Of a stretch of 64,000 nt of DNA, positions 17,164 through 25,769 are shown piece after piece (position 1 is the first letter of the stretch; every line of letters starts with the position of its first letter). The stretch spans positions 1-64,000 of the forward strand of contig DATMQA010000198.1 of NCBI GenBank assembly GCA_035566895.1, given 5' to 3'. The DNA comes from DATMQA01 sp035566895. Lineage in GTDB: Bacteria; Verrucomicrobiota; Verrucomicrobiia; Limisphaerales; UBA8199. Under the pieces are notes generated by a model. It ran no database searches, was not told the origin of the DNA, and worked only from the letters and a program-made list of their open reading frames with translations. The translations under genes and the position numbers were made by a program.

Positions 17164-20007
17164 ATGAAGGCCTCCTCAAATCACCAGCCCGAACGCTTCC
17201 ACCAGGACACCGCCGCTCGGCCAGAGCATTGGCGCCGCCCACGATTGAGGGCCTTGGGCCCCCGGCTTGTCCATGGGCGCACGCTGCGAGCGGGTGTTCC
17301 TGCGGTTGGCTTTGGCGCCGTGCTGCTGGTGGCGCTGGCCTGCGGTCCAATGCTCTCGACGGCCCGCGCCCAGAACGCCGTGTTTACGTACCAGGGCCGG
17401 GCGCAGGTGAGTGGCACCAATTTCACCGGCACGGGCCAGTTCGAGTTCGCGCTGGTCATCAGCACGAATTTCAATCACCAGGCGACCGCCACCGCGAACA
17501 TGGGCGGGCTGACGCCCAACGAATTTGTCAGCAGTTGCACGGTCAATAGTCCCGGCAGCGGTTATCCCGGGTCCTCGGCCGCGGTGAGCTTTTCCGGCGG
17601 AGGCGGCTCCGGCGCCTCGGCGGTGGCCAACGTCAGCGGCGGGGCGGTGAGCAGCATTACCGTGCTGACTCCGGGCTCCGGCTATTCCAGCGCGCCGGCC
17701 GTCACGGTGGCGCCGCCGCCGCCGAACATTGCCTACACCACCTATTGGAGCAACGACGGCACCAGCGTCAACGGCAGCGAGCCGGCCAACGCGGTGCCGG
17801 TCAGCGTCAATAACGGCCTGTTCACCGTCGTGCTGGGCGACACCACGCTGCCGAACATGGCGCTCCTTGCCGCCTCGGTTTTCGCCCAGCCGAATCTCGA
17901 GTTGCGGATTTGGTTCAACGACGGCGTGCATGGGTTCTCCGCGCTGTCGCCCACGCAGAGGCTTACGCCGGCTCCGTACGCGATTGTTTCCGGTTCGGCG
18001 AGCAACCTGCTGGGAACGCTTTCGGCGTCACAGTTGACCGGGACACTCGGCCCGGCCCAGTTGGGCGGGACCTATTCCGGTCCGGTGACATTTAATAACG
18101 GCGGCGACAGTTTCAGCGGGAACTTCACCGGGAACGGCACCGGAGTGACGAATGTTTCAGCCAATGCCCTGGCGTTTTTTTCGACGAATTACTCGATCAC
18201 TTCCTGGGGCAACAACCAGTACGGGCAGCGCAATATTCCGGCGAACCTCAACAATGCAATTGCGCTCGGCGCCAGCGTCACGCACAGCATCGCGCTTTTG
18301 GCGAACGGCACCGTAGTGGCCTGGGGCGCTGGTACCACCAACAACCCCGGCGACGGCGTTGATTTCGGGCAATCGTTGGTGCCCACCGGCTTGAGCAATG
18401 TGACCGCCGTCTCGGCGGGATATCTGCATAACCTGGCTTTGAAGAACGACGGCACGGTCGTGGCCTGGGGTGCCGGCATGACCAACGCCGGCATTGGCGC
18501 TGACTTCGGACAATCCATCGTGCCCGCCGGGCTGAGCAACGTCATTGCCGTGTCAGCGGGGGGATATCACAGTTTAGCCTTGAGGAATGGCGGGATCGTC
18601 GTGGCTTGGGGAGCGGGCACGAACAACACGGGCACCAATCCAATTTCCGGACAAGCCATGGTCCCGCCGGGCCTCAACAATGTCGCCGCCATCGGAGCCG
18701 GACTAGTTTCGAGCCTGGTTCTGAAGAGCAATGGCACATTGGTGAGCTGGGGCGACAACACCTACGGCCAAACCAATATTCCACCAGGCCTCAGCAATGT
18801 CGTTGCAATTGCAGCGGGCGGCGTGCACAGCCTCGCCCTGAAATCCGATGGAACGGTCGTCGCCTGGGGTGCGGGCCTGTCGAATAACCCGACCGATGGC
18901 ATTAATTTCGGCCAATCCATTGTGCCGGCAGGCTTGAGCAACGTCATCGCGGTGGTGGCCGGTTTGACCCACAGCGTGGCGTTAAAAGCCGACGGAACGG
19001 TCGTCGCCTGGGGCAGCAACGTCTCTGGGGAAACGGCTGTTCCACCCGGGGTAAGCAATTTTGTAGCGCTCGCGCCTGGGTGCGCAGCGCGGCATGTCCT
19101 GGCTTTCCGCAAACAATCCGACGCGCCGGTGGCCTGGCTCAATTCCGACAACACCTTCAACGGCAACATCCAGGTCAACGGCACGGTTGGTCTTTCGGGC
19201 GGCGATTTGCACTTGAACGACGGAAATCTGTATCTGCACACCGACCAGAACAGCGGGTTGGGCTGGTATGGCGCCACCAAAACATTCGGCAACCTTTCCG
19301 GCGGCGCGCCCAATGGGCCGGTGTTGTTCGGCAACTCCGGCGGCGCGCTGGGGACACTCACGGCGACCAACGGCCAGCAGGTTGCGCTGGTGTGGGATAC
19401 GGCGCAGCACGTCGGCATTGGCACTCTGACGCCCACCGCGCGGCTGGACCTGGGGTCTGATCAGTCCAACAGCAAATTGGTGCTTTACGGTGGCAGTATC
19501 GGTTTAGGCGCAAACTACGGCCAATTGATGTTCAACCTGGGCGGTAGTGGCGGCCGCTTTTCGTTCATGGACGCGCCGGGCGGCAATGAGTTGATGTCCA
19601 TTCTCAACTACGGCAGCGGCAATGGCGCCGTGGGTATCGGCACGATGTCGCCGAACGCCAAATTGGATGTGCGCGGCAACATTGCACTGGGGCCCTCCGG
19701 CCAACTCTATGCGCCGGGTTCGCAGGAGGTGCTCCGGATCGTTCGCGGCGCAGTGGACGGCAGTGGCAACATCCTGGCCGGGACAGGTTTCACCGTCAGT
19801 AGAACCGGCACCGGTGCCTATACCGTTACGTTCACGACCGCTTTTAGCAGTGAGCCTACGGTAGTGGCTACCGTCCAACACGGCGGCGGCGCTCAGATCA
19901 TTACGACCGGCACGGTCACCACCAGCTCCTTTTTTGTCTCGACCTGGAACATCACCGGCAGCGCCTCCGACCAATTCTTCCATTTCATTGCCGTCGGCCC
20001 GCAGTGA
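17164..20007 (+). CDS. Secreted RCC1-repeat (ATS1-like) protein with fibre-like C-terminus
   Basis: The ATG at 17164 follows GGAGTTCAACC and gives 947 residues; the frame upstream has no signal-like start. A late hydrophobic export segment (about residues 42-74, ending TARAQ) is followed by a Gly/Ser-rich region. Six or so RCC1-type repeats come next (about 335-640, each with a HS(I/L/V)AL(K/L)xxGTVVAWG core), forming a beta-propeller. The C-terminal third (about 650-947) carries VGIGT.PxAKLDVRG, the phrase typical of phage-tail-fibre/adhesin stalk proteins. Such Verrucomicrobial proteins are thought to be surface or secreted, but their role is unknown. It converges on the PQQ/PKD gene, with 154 bp between stops. 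Confidence 0.8.
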   Translation: MKASSNHQPERFHQDTAARPEHWRRPRLRALGPRLVHGRTLRAGVPAVGFGAVLLVALACGPMLSTARAQNAVFTYQGRAQVSGTNFTGTGQFEFALVISTNFNHQATATANMGGLTPNEFVSSCTVNSPGSGYPGSSAAVSFSGGGGSGASAVANVSGGAVSSITVLTPGSGYSSAPAVTVAPPPPNIAYTTYWSNDGTSVNGSEPANAVPVSVNNGLFTVVLGDTTLPNMALLAASVFAQPNLELRIWFNDGVHGFSALSPTQRLTPAPYAIVSGSASNLLGTLSASQLTGTLGPAQLGGTYSGPVTFNNGGDSFSGNFTGNGTGVTNVSANALAFFSTNYSITSWGNNQYGQRNIPANLNNAIALGASVTHSIALLANGTVVAWGAGTTNNPGDGVDFGQSLVPTGLSNVTAVSAGYLHNLALKNDGTVVAWGAGMTNAGIGADFGQSIVPAGLSNVIAVSAGGYHSLALRNGGIVVAWGAGTNNTGTNPISGQAMVPPGLNNVAAIGAGLVSSLVLKSNGTLVSWGDNTYGQTNIPPGLSNVVAIAAGGVHSLALKSDGTVVAWGAGLSNNPTDGINFGQSIVPAGLSNVIAVVAGLTHSVALKADGTVVAWGSNVSGETAVPPGVSNFVALAPGCAARHVLAFRKQSDAPVAWLNSDNTFNGNIQVNGTVGLSGGDLHLNDGNLYLHTDQNSGLGWYGATKTFGNLSGGAPNGPVLFGNSGGALGTLTATNGQQVALVWDTAQHVGIGTLTPTARLDLGSDQSNSKLVLYGGSIGLGANYGQLMFNLGGSGGRFSFMDAPGGNELMSILNYGSGNGAVGIGTMSPNAKLDVRGNIALGPSGQLYAPGSQEVLRIVRGAVDGSGNILAGTGFTVSRTGTGAYTVTFTTAFSSEPTVVATVQHGGGAQIITTGTVTTSSFFVSTWNITGSASDQFFHFIAVGPQ

Positions 20008-20161
20008 GCCAAACGTCCGCACGAAATGGTGGACGACAATTCGTGAACTGGTGGCGCATTTGTTCAGGGAACACGCGAGTGGTTGGAAGAGGTTGCGCAG
20101 ATTTGCATATCAGATTGCGAATCCGCGAAACTGAAACCTACCCTAATGGGTGGCCCCCTTC

Positions 20162-22276
20162 CTATCTCACCTTGACGCGATAGAATTGCGCGGCCGCCGA
20201 TGGAGTCAGTAAATAGGGTGAGGTGGCGCTGGTGACGTTAGTATATGAGCCCGTCACCTGGGCAGCGGATTGCAGGGTGCCGGCGGGCCAAATCAATTGA
20301 ATGCCATTGGTCAGAAGTTGAATTTTCAAGACTACGGGTGCGAGGTTGGTCGCGACAATGTAGTTGCTGCGGCTCAGGCTGTTGGTCCCTACCGGGCCGG
20401 TGACCGTCAGGAGCACGGTATTGGCGCCCGGTGTCCTGTACGTGTGTGCCAGCGCAGTGTCAGGTGTGTTCGTGGTAGCGCCATCGCCGAAGTCCCAGAA
20501 ACGGTTAGTGATGATGCCGCTGGAGGTGTCGGTAAACATAACCGTTAAGGGCAGGAGTCCGTTGGTTGGTGAAGCCGAAAAGTCAGCCAGCGGGGCGAGC
20601 ATTCCATAGACGGACAAGGCATATTGGGCGCCCACGTAAACTTTGCCATTGGCAATCGTTGGAATGGTGAACTTCACCGCTCCACCGGGGACATCGCGCG
20701 TGCCGGCCATGCCGGTGTTGTAAAGCTCGAGGGCCACGTTGGTCGCGTTGTATGCGTGCAAGACCGCCGGCCCGCCGGCGAAGGCATCTGACTGGATGGC
20801 CCAGACGATGGCGTCGTTGGTGCCGTTGGCGGAAACGGCAGGCGTGGAGCCCGGAAACCCGAAGGTGCCGGAAGCCTGCGAGGTGGGGTTGGTGCTGAGC
20901 GACCCGTTGGCGATGGTGAACGCACTAAGGACGTCGCCCGACCCGACGTAATAGAGCGCGCCGTTGAAGTATGCAGGTGTGTTCCACATTCCGCCTACCG
21001 CATTCCGTAGGACCTGCACAATCTGCGTATCTGCGGCCGAGTTGAACTGCCCCAAATTGTCGCGGTCCAGCAGGTAGATGGTTCCCGACTTACTGCCGGC
21101 GACCAGCAAGTGCGGATGGTTGGTACTGCCAACTGAATCCGGCAGCACAATCTCGCCTGCGGAACCGATGTCGTTGTCGGCCGCGTTGAGGGCATCCTGG
21201 TCAAAGGGTGTAAAATAGTCAGCGAGTGTCACTCCGTTCGTGGTGGCGAGCTTCAGGACGCTGTCACCCAGTTCGACCGACGCTGCGAAATCGCCGTTGC
21301 CGGTCTCAAGGTAAATGAACCCGGCCGGGTCGGCTGCTGGACCAGCGCCCGACTGCCAGATGCCGCCCAACCCTCCATTGGGAGTGGTATTGAAAACACC
21401 GTTGGTGGCTAAGGTGTGGGCATCGAATCCAAGCACCCAGCCATGATACGGCCCCAAGTCACCATGAGAGGCGCAGGCAATGTAAATCACGCCGTTGTTG
21501 AGGAGCAGGCCAGGGCGGTTCATCTGGCGGAGGGCGTTAAAGGTGAGCAGGTTTCCTACGCTGCCGTCGCCGGTGCCGGGCAGGGATGGCCCTGACACGT
21601 AGGTGTAGTTGGCGCCATCGTAGGCGGTGGTCGCAATCACTATGGGCCCGCCAAATTTCTCCGCGCCCGTGGCCGCGTCCAGGGCGTGGAGCCGATGGAC
21701 GTAATTGGTCACAACTCCCGAGACCTCTCTGGTTTTGGCCTCGACATAAATCGTGTGGCTGACCGGATCGATGACGGGTGTGCTCGTAATCCCGATTTCC
21801 GGCACGATGTCATCCGTGCCGGTGTCGTCATTCGGAACCGAGGTGACGCCGGCTGGCAGGTTGAGAAAGCTGACCTGCCAGAGGGGTGCGGCGTTGGCGC
21901 CTGCGTTGCTGTCGGCGTCGAAAGCATAAACGCTGTCATGCTCGGTGGCGATATAGACGACGTTGTGCTGGCCCTTACCGGGGATACTCACATTCGGCAC
22001 AACCAAGGGCTGGGCATATAGGTAGCCATCGACCGCCTGGGCAAATAACTGGCCGAAGGTGTTGGTGTTGACGCTGGCCAGGGTGAGCGCGGTCTCATTG
22101 GTGTTCTGACCGGTGCGGGCGTTGTCGTTTTGGCAGGTCAGGACGGAAACGAGGTTGGGTGATGAGTTCGAAACCAGGCAGCAACAAACACAGCCAAACA
22201 CACCTACTACCAGGCCGGAGAGTCGGCCGGGTTGCCGTCGATGGCCGGCGCGGCGGGGAAGAAAAGGTTGCAACAT
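20162..22276 (-). CDS. Secreted PQQ-like beta-propeller with PKD domain
   Basis: I favour the Met at 22276 (704 residues), since it opens a basic stretch followed by a hydrophobic, Cys-rich export segment (LSGLVVGVFGCVCCC). The core (about 40-520) is a PQQ-type eight-bladed propeller with repeated (V/I)YIATE/VYVGAQ and DAxTG words, for example LHALDAATG and GTIYLLDRDN. It ends in a PKD domain (about 525-610, with FWDFGDGATTN) and the short C-terminal module frequent here. No PQQ-ligand set is evident, so it may be a structural propeller rather than a dehydrogenase. A fragment of a related gene survives at 51991-52272. Confidence 0.8.
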   Translation of the reverse strand: MLQPFLPRRAGHRRQPGRLSGLVVGVFGCVCCCLVSNSSPNLVSVLTCQNDNARTGQNTNETALTLASVNTNTFGQLFAQAVDGYLYAQPLVVPNVSIPGKGQHNVVYIATEHDSVYAFDADSNAGANAAPLWQVSFLNLPAGVTSVPNDDTGTDDIVPEIGITSTPVIDPVSHTIYVEAKTREVSGVVTNYVHRLHALDAATGAEKFGGPIVIATTAYDGANYTYVSGPSLPGTGDGSVGNLLTFNALRQMNRPGLLLNNGVIYIACASHGDLGPYHGWVLGFDAHTLATNGVFNTTPNGGLGGIWQSGAGPAADPAGFIYLETGNGDFAASVELGDSVLKLATTNGVTLADYFTPFDQDALNAADNDIGSAGEIVLPDSVGSTNHPHLLVAGSKSGTIYLLDRDNLGQFNSAADTQIVQVLRNAVGGMWNTPAYFNGALYYVGSGDVLSAFTIANGSLSTNPTSQASGTFGFPGSTPAVSANGTNDAIVWAIQSDAFAGGPAVLHAYNATNVALELYNTGMAGTRDVPGGAVKFTIPTIANGKVYVGAQYALSVYGMLAPLADFSASPTNGLLPLTVMFTDTSSGIITNRFWDFGDGATTNTPDTALAHTYRTPGANTVLLTVTGPVGTNSLSRSNYIVATNLAPVVLKIQLLTNGIQLIWPAGTLQSAAQVTGSYTNVTSATSPYLLTPSAAAQFYRVKVR

Positions 22277-22602
22277 AGTGTTCGCAAGTGAGTTGGGCGA
22301 AGTCCGGGCGCCAACACTGTGGTCACGTGCGTCAATATAGGTGCTGCAACAGTAAACCATTAGTTCTGAGACTTGTCCAGCAGGTGGCCGTGAACGTGAA
22401 ACTGTGGCCTTTCGTTGGCGTCTCCAGTTTGTAACCGACTCGTCACCCTTCCGCCGTTGATCGAAATCCGCACCAGCGGCAACATCCTCGCGGGATTACG
22501 AAGAGTAGTCTGGTTCCTGTTCGGGCGACCCGGCAACGGGTCGCCCTTTCTTTGCTGTAATAATCGTGATAAATATTCGCTGACCTGCTTTCATAAAAAG
22601 CG
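22277..22602. other. Intergenic region upstream of the PQQ gene
   Basis: No convincing protein gene is seen. The left part should hold the promoter of the minus-strand PQQ/PKD gene. The right part holds a strong hairpin with a plus-strand U-tract, listed separately, and leads into a small plus-strand membrane peptide frame. The plus-strand frame at 22415-22606 has no domain and crosses the hairpin, so I leave it out. Confidence 0.5.
22523..22549 (+). terminator. Rho-independent terminator-like hairpin
   Basis: Perfect 9-bp GC-rich arms, GGGCGACCC (22523-22531) and GGGTCGCCC (22538-22546), enclose GGCAAC. The tail reads TTTCTTTG on the plus strand. No plus-strand gene ends just upstream, so it may end a short untranslated transcript or simply shield the region between two minus-strand units. 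On the minus strand there is no U-tract. Confidence 0.6.
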
Positions 22603-22707
22603 ATGACCACACAAACCTGGATTCTGGCAGGGTTGGCGGCGGCTCTTTCGATTTTGGTGGCGACATCAGCCTGGTGCAAAACACACGGGAACGGATTAGG
22701 GAGGTGA
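22603..22707 (+). CDS. Possible 34-residue single-pass membrane peptide
   Basis: An ATG frame encodes MTTQTWILAGLAAAL and then SILVATSAWCKTHGNG, one clean transmembrane helix with short polar ends. It begins 53 bp after the terminator-like hairpin and overlaps the end of the anti-sigma gene on the opposite strand by 12 bp. The Shine-Dalgarno sequence is weak (only A-rich sequence precedes the ATG). The hydrophobic pattern is better than chance, but one helix of 20 residues is not proof of a gene. Confidence 0.3.
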   Translation: MTTQTWILAGLAAALSILVATSAWCKTHGNGLGR

Positions 22708-23478
22708 CGGAGGCGGCGCGCCGCCTCGCACCAGCCGCACAAAACTTCCTAAATCACCCCGGTTCATATCCGACACGGCCCAATACTCCATGCCGTCTTG
22801 GCGCCAATGGATCGCATTATAGCCTCGCTGTGTCCGGAATTCCTCGGCTGTGCCTGAGACGCGGGTCGAAGGCCAGGTGAACAGGTTGATGAAATGTTTG
22901 CGATGCTGATAAACCAACGCAGCCACCGGATGATCTTCCACATAGTCCAGGCGACCGCCGATCAAAGGAAATCCCTGAGCCTCAAGGTCGACGGTCAGTG
23001 GCGAAAAGGGCAGCTTGCCATTGAACCACGGCTTGACCGTGTGCTGGTCAGAGGAAGCGACATCAGTCAGGTGGCTTGCCATTAACGAACGCACGTGGGC
23101 GGAAACAATTTCCTGGGCCAGGCGATCCTCCGTCGAGTTGTGCATTACCAGGGGAAGGGCAATCAGAAGGACCACGGCCGCCGCCGCCAACGGCGCCAGG
23201 ACTCGCGGCCAGTCCCAAAACCGGCGCCACTGCCAACGCGGTGATTCCGCCTTGCTCGCCTGGGACACCGCTGAGCGTATGCTCTTCTCCAAACCCTTCG
23301 GAGCTTCAAAATAGAGGGACCGGCCGGCCATTACCTTCCGCAAAGACTGCTGCTCCCGGTACGAGCGCGCACAGGCCGCACACTCCTGCAGGTGTTGCTC
23401 GACTGCCAGGTTGTGAGCCAGCTCCAACTCGCCATCCAGATAGCCATGGAGCACCTCTTTTGTTTCTTTGCAGTTCAT
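22696..23478 (-). CDS. Membrane anti-sigma factor with zinc-finger domain
   Basis: The 260-residue protein begins with a ZAS/zf-HC2 anti-sigma domain (about 1-45). Its metal motif is the H-x3-C-x2-C type (HLQECAAC), preceded by an early Cys3. A basic linker leads to one transmembrane helix (about 91-111), followed by a C-terminal periplasmic region of about 150 residues that probably senses the signal. The start codon overlaps the stop of the ECF sigma gene in an ATGA arrangement, so the pair is translationally coupled and the proteins are made in matched amounts. The Pro-rich end (GGAPPPSPP) is encoded by a GC-rich 18-bp palindrome (22710-22727). Confidence 0.88.
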   Translation of the reverse strand: MNCKETKEVLHGYLDGELELAHNLAVEQHLQECAACARSYREQQSLRKVMAGRSLYFEAPKGLEKSIRSAVSQASKAESPRWQWRRFWDWPRVLAPLAAAAVVLLIALPLVMHNSTEDRLAQEIVSAHVRSLMASHLTDVASSDQHTVKPWFNGKLPFSPLTVDLEAQGFPLIGGRLDYVEDHPVAALVYQHRKHFINLFTWPSTRVSGTAEEFRTQRGYNAIHWRQDGMEYWAVSDMNRGDLGSFVRLVRGGAPPPSPP

Positions 23479-23999
23479 TTGAGTTCCAGGCGTTGGACCA
23501 CCAGCGTTCGCAGGTGCTCGCGGGCGCGGGCTAATCGGGACATTACGGTGCCCAGAGGCACCTCTGCTATGTCCGCGATTTCTTTGTACGAAAACCCCTC
23601 GAGCTCGCGCAGGACCAGGATCTCGCGAAACTCGAACGGGAGGTCCTCGATCGCTTTGCGCATCAGCTCATGGTCCGCTTTCTCCAGGAGCAATGTATCC
23701 GGCGTTCCTGTTTCGTCATCCGTGCTATGGAGTTCCTCATCGAACGGCGTCCCCGTTTCCTCGCGGCGGTTCCGCTTGAGCCAATCGTAAAAGGCGTTGC
23801 GAACGATGCGCAGCAGCCAGGAACGGCTGTCTCCGCCCCGGAATCCGCTAAGGAACTTGAAGGCGCGCAGGTAGGCTTCCTGGACGACGTCCTGCGCATC
23901 GGTGTCGTTGCCCGCGAGCCAGCGTGCCAAATTATACGCGGCATTCATGTGCGGCATGATGCTTTGCTCGAACCGTGCGAGTTTGTCCTGTGCGTCCAA
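23475..23999 (-). CDS. ECF-family RNA polymerase sigma factor (TTG start)
   Basis: The protein is a two-domain ECF sigma: region 2 (AYNLARWL...DAQDVVQEAYLRAF, then the -10-binding SWLLRIVRNAFYDWLKR) and region 4 (DLPFEFREILVLRELEGFSYKEIADIAEVPLGTV split by one turn). An open frame runs back to an ATG at 24167, but I choose the TTG at 23999, giving 174 residues, the usual ECF size. A GGAG Shine-Dalgarno stands 7 nt before it, and a strong promoter copy (24062-24031) lies inside the longer frame just upstream. The extra 56 residues of the long form have no sigma homology. It overlaps the anti-sigma gene by 4 bp. It is probably autoregulated (see the promoters). Confidence 0.88.
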   Translation of the reverse strand: MDAQDKLARFEQSIMPHMNAAYNLARWLAGNDTDAQDVVQEAYLRAFKFLSGFRGGDSRSWLLRIVRNAFYDWLKRNRREETGTPFDEELHSTDDETGTPDTLLLEKADHELMRKAIEDLPFEFREILVLRELEGFSYKEIADIAEVPLGTVMSRLARAREHLRTLVVQRLELK

Positions 24000-24030
24000 C
24001 GTTGTGCTCCGCGATTCCGGGCCATTCGCT

Positions 24031-24062
24031 ATCCAGACTGGTTCTGTGGGGATTTTATTCCC
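24031..24062 (-). promoter_or_regulatory. ECF-type promoter P1 of the sigma/anti-sigma operon
   Basis: On the minus strand GGGAATA (24062-24056) is followed after exactly 17 nt by GTCTGGAT (24038-24031). The plus-strand promoter at 24229-24260 has the same two elements with the same spacing. The predicted transcription start near 24025 leaves a leader of about 25 nt before the GGAG and TTG start of the sigma gene. The G-rich AA-containing -35 and GTCT -10 are typical of ECF promoters. Confidence 0.75.
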
Positions 24063-24176
24063 GAGACAGACTGTAGCCCATCTGCGGGAATTCTCACGCG
24101 CCAATTCGGTCCGCGGCCTTGGAAACAGCGCGGAGGACCCAGCCATCTGATGGACAGAATTGTTCACCGTTTCAGG

Positions 24177-24208
24177 TGCTGGACTGTGCCTCCCGCGATT
24201 TTATTCCC
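24177..24208 (-). promoter_or_regulatory. ECF-type promoter P2 of the sigma/anti-sigma operon
   Basis: A second minus-strand copy reads GGGAATA (24208-24202), 17 nt, then GTCCAGCA (24184-24177). Its -10 is weaker than that of P1. It would give a longer leader, or permit the longer sigma frame starting at 24167, though that start would lie only about 5 nt from the transcript end. Confidence 0.55.
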
Positions 24209-24228
24209 GGCAAGAGAGATTTTTTCTC

Positions 24229-24260
24229 GGGAATAGAAACCGGGCACTCACGGTCTGGAT
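24229..24260 (+). promoter_or_regulatory. ECF-type promoter of the Tat/redox island
   Basis: On the plus strand GGGAATA (24229-24235) and GTCTGGAT (24253-24260) are separated by 17 nt, identical in both boxes and spacing to the sigma gene's P1. The gene start at 24329 leaves a leader of about 64 nt. This places the metallophosphoesterase and probably the following redox genes under the divergently encoded sigma factor. Confidence 0.75.
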
Positions 24261-24328
24261 GGACGAACGCACAGCCGCGAGCGTGGTTGCGCTCAACATA
24301 AACCAACAAATTCAACTCGAAATCCAAT

Positions 24329-25288
24329 ATGTCAGACATCATCACACATAATCACGACAAAGACGGCATCGACCGTCGCGGTTTCCTCAAATGCATGGCC
24401 TGGGCCGGCACGGGGGTCCTTTGGACCCTGACCGGGGGAATTCTTAGATCACAAACCCTCAGCCAGGTCTCCGCCGTGACGGGGGCCGCGGCTGGCGCTG
24501 AGTTAAGCTTTGTGCAGATCAGCGACAGCCACATCGGGTTCAACAAGGAAGCCAATAAGGACGTGGCGGCCACGCTGCGGGAGGCGGTCGCAAAAATTAA
24601 TGCGCTGCCCACCACGCCTTCATTCATGCTGCACACGGGTGACCTGACTCATTTGGCCGAGGCGGAGGAGTTCGATACGCTGGACCAAATCTTGAAAAGC
24701 TGCAAAGCCCGGCACGTGTTTTATGTGCCGGGGGAGCATGACATCCTGAATGATAATGGAGAGCAATATCGCAACCGGTTCGGCAAAGGTTCGAAGGGCT
24801 CCGGCTGGTATAGCTTTGATCAGAAAGGCGTGCATTTCGTCGGCCTGGTCAACGTCATGGATATCAAGGAAGGCGGCCTTGGGGTTCTCGGGCGGGAGCA
24901 ATTGGAATGGCTGGAAGACGATCTGAAAGCCCGTTCCACCAGCACGCCAATCGTCCTGTTTGCTCATGTCCCGCTTTGGACGATCTTTCCCAAGTGGGGC
25001 TGGGGAACTGAGGACAGCGCGCAAGCCCTGGGCTACCTCAAGCGATTCGGTTCGGTGACGGTGCTCAACGGCCATATCCATCAAATCATTCAAAAGGTGG
25101 AGGGCAACATCACGTTCCATACGGCCATGTCCACCGCCTTTCCCCAACCACAGCCGGGAATGGCCCCCAAAGCAGGGCCGATGAAGGTGCCGGCCGAGAA
25201 GTTGCGCAGCGTGCTGGGTGTGACCAGCGTGAACTATGTCGAAGGTCACAATACGCTGGCGGTTGTGGATTCGCCACTGGCCGGCTGA
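24329..25288 (+). CDS. Tat-exported calcineurin-like metallophosphoesterase
   Basis: The 319-residue product carries a Tat signal (DRRGFLK at about 16-22, then a hydrophobic stretch to about 45). It is therefore folded and metal-loaded before export to the periplasm. The metallophosphoesterase motifs are all present: DSHIGF (D-x-H), GDLTH (G-D), GEHD for the GNHD motif (note Glu for Asn), AHVPLW (H) and NGHIHQ (G-H-x-H). The substitution of Asn by Glu in the third motif is unusual and may change metal use or activity. It is the first gene of the island facing the ECF sigma gene and is preceded by its promoter copy. Confidence 0.85.
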   Translation: MSDIITHNHDKDGIDRRGFLKCMAWAGTGVLWTLTGGILRSQTLSQVSAVTGAAAGAELSFVQISDSHIGFNKEANKDVAATLREAVAKINALPTTPSFMLHTGDLTHLAEAEEFDTLDQILKSCKARHVFYVPGEHDILNDNGEQYRNRFGKGSKGSGWYSFDQKGVHFVGLVNVMDIKEGGLGVLGREQLEWLEDDLKARSTSTPIVLFAHVPLWTIFPKWGWGTEDSAQALGYLKRFGSVTVLNGHIHQIIQKVEGNITFHTAMSTAFPQPQPGMAPKAGPMKVPAEKLRSVLGVTSVNYVEGHNTLAVVDSPLAG

Positions 25289-25319
25289 GGGCGTTGCAGC
25301 CGCCGACGTGAGGAATCTT

Positions 25320-25751
25320 ATGGACAATTCTCTTTGGGTAAAAATGCACGGAGGAACCACCCATTTCCCCATCGCTCTGGTTATGGCCTCGGCGCTCTTT
25401 GATCTGGCCGGGTCGCTGGTTCCCGACAACCCGGAAAAATCCCGCCGTGCCGGTTTTCGCGCGGCCGGATTCTACACCCTCATCCTGGGCGCCTTGGGGT
25501 CACTTGGGGCGGTGCTTTCGGGGCTGGTCATCAGCCGCTGGCAGCTTTGGGGGCGTGGCAACCTCGCCCATCACCATACCTTCCTGTGGCCCGCTTTCGG
25601 CCTTCTGACAGGCTTGGCCGTTTGGCGGCTGGTGGTGGGCAGCCACGCCTCCAACCGCGCCTTCAGGATATATCTGGGGCTCGCGTTTATCACCGCCGCC
25701 TTCATGGGAGCGGCCGGGTACTGGGGCGGCGAGTTGTTACTTAACGGCTGA
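25320..25751 (+). CDS. DUF2231-type inner membrane protein
   Basis: I use the ATG at 25320, preceded by GAGG at 25310-25313, which gives 143 residues; the upstream frame overlaps the previous gene. The product has about four transmembrane helices and begins KMHGGTTHFPIAL, the conserved HFPIAL signature of the DUF2231 family, whose His may bind heme or metal. Proteins of this family often sit beside cytochromes c in redox clusters, as here: 31 bp after the metallophosphoesterase and 18 bp before the cytochrome c gene. Confidence 0.8.
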   Translation: MDNSLWVKMHGGTTHFPIALVMASALFDLAGSLVPDNPEKSRRAGFRAAGFYTLILGALGSLGAVLSGLVISRWQLWGRGNLAHHHTFLWPAFGLLTGLAVWRLVVGSHASNRAFRIYLGLAFITAAFMGAAGYWGGELLLNG

Positions 25752-25769
25752 GTTCACTCTAGAGGAATT

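Noticed and set aside
22710..22727. Perfect 18-bp palindrome GAGGCGGCGCGCCGCCTC
   Set aside because: It encodes the Gly/Pro-rich end of the anti-sigma factor; GC-rich codons explain it, and no second copy was seen.
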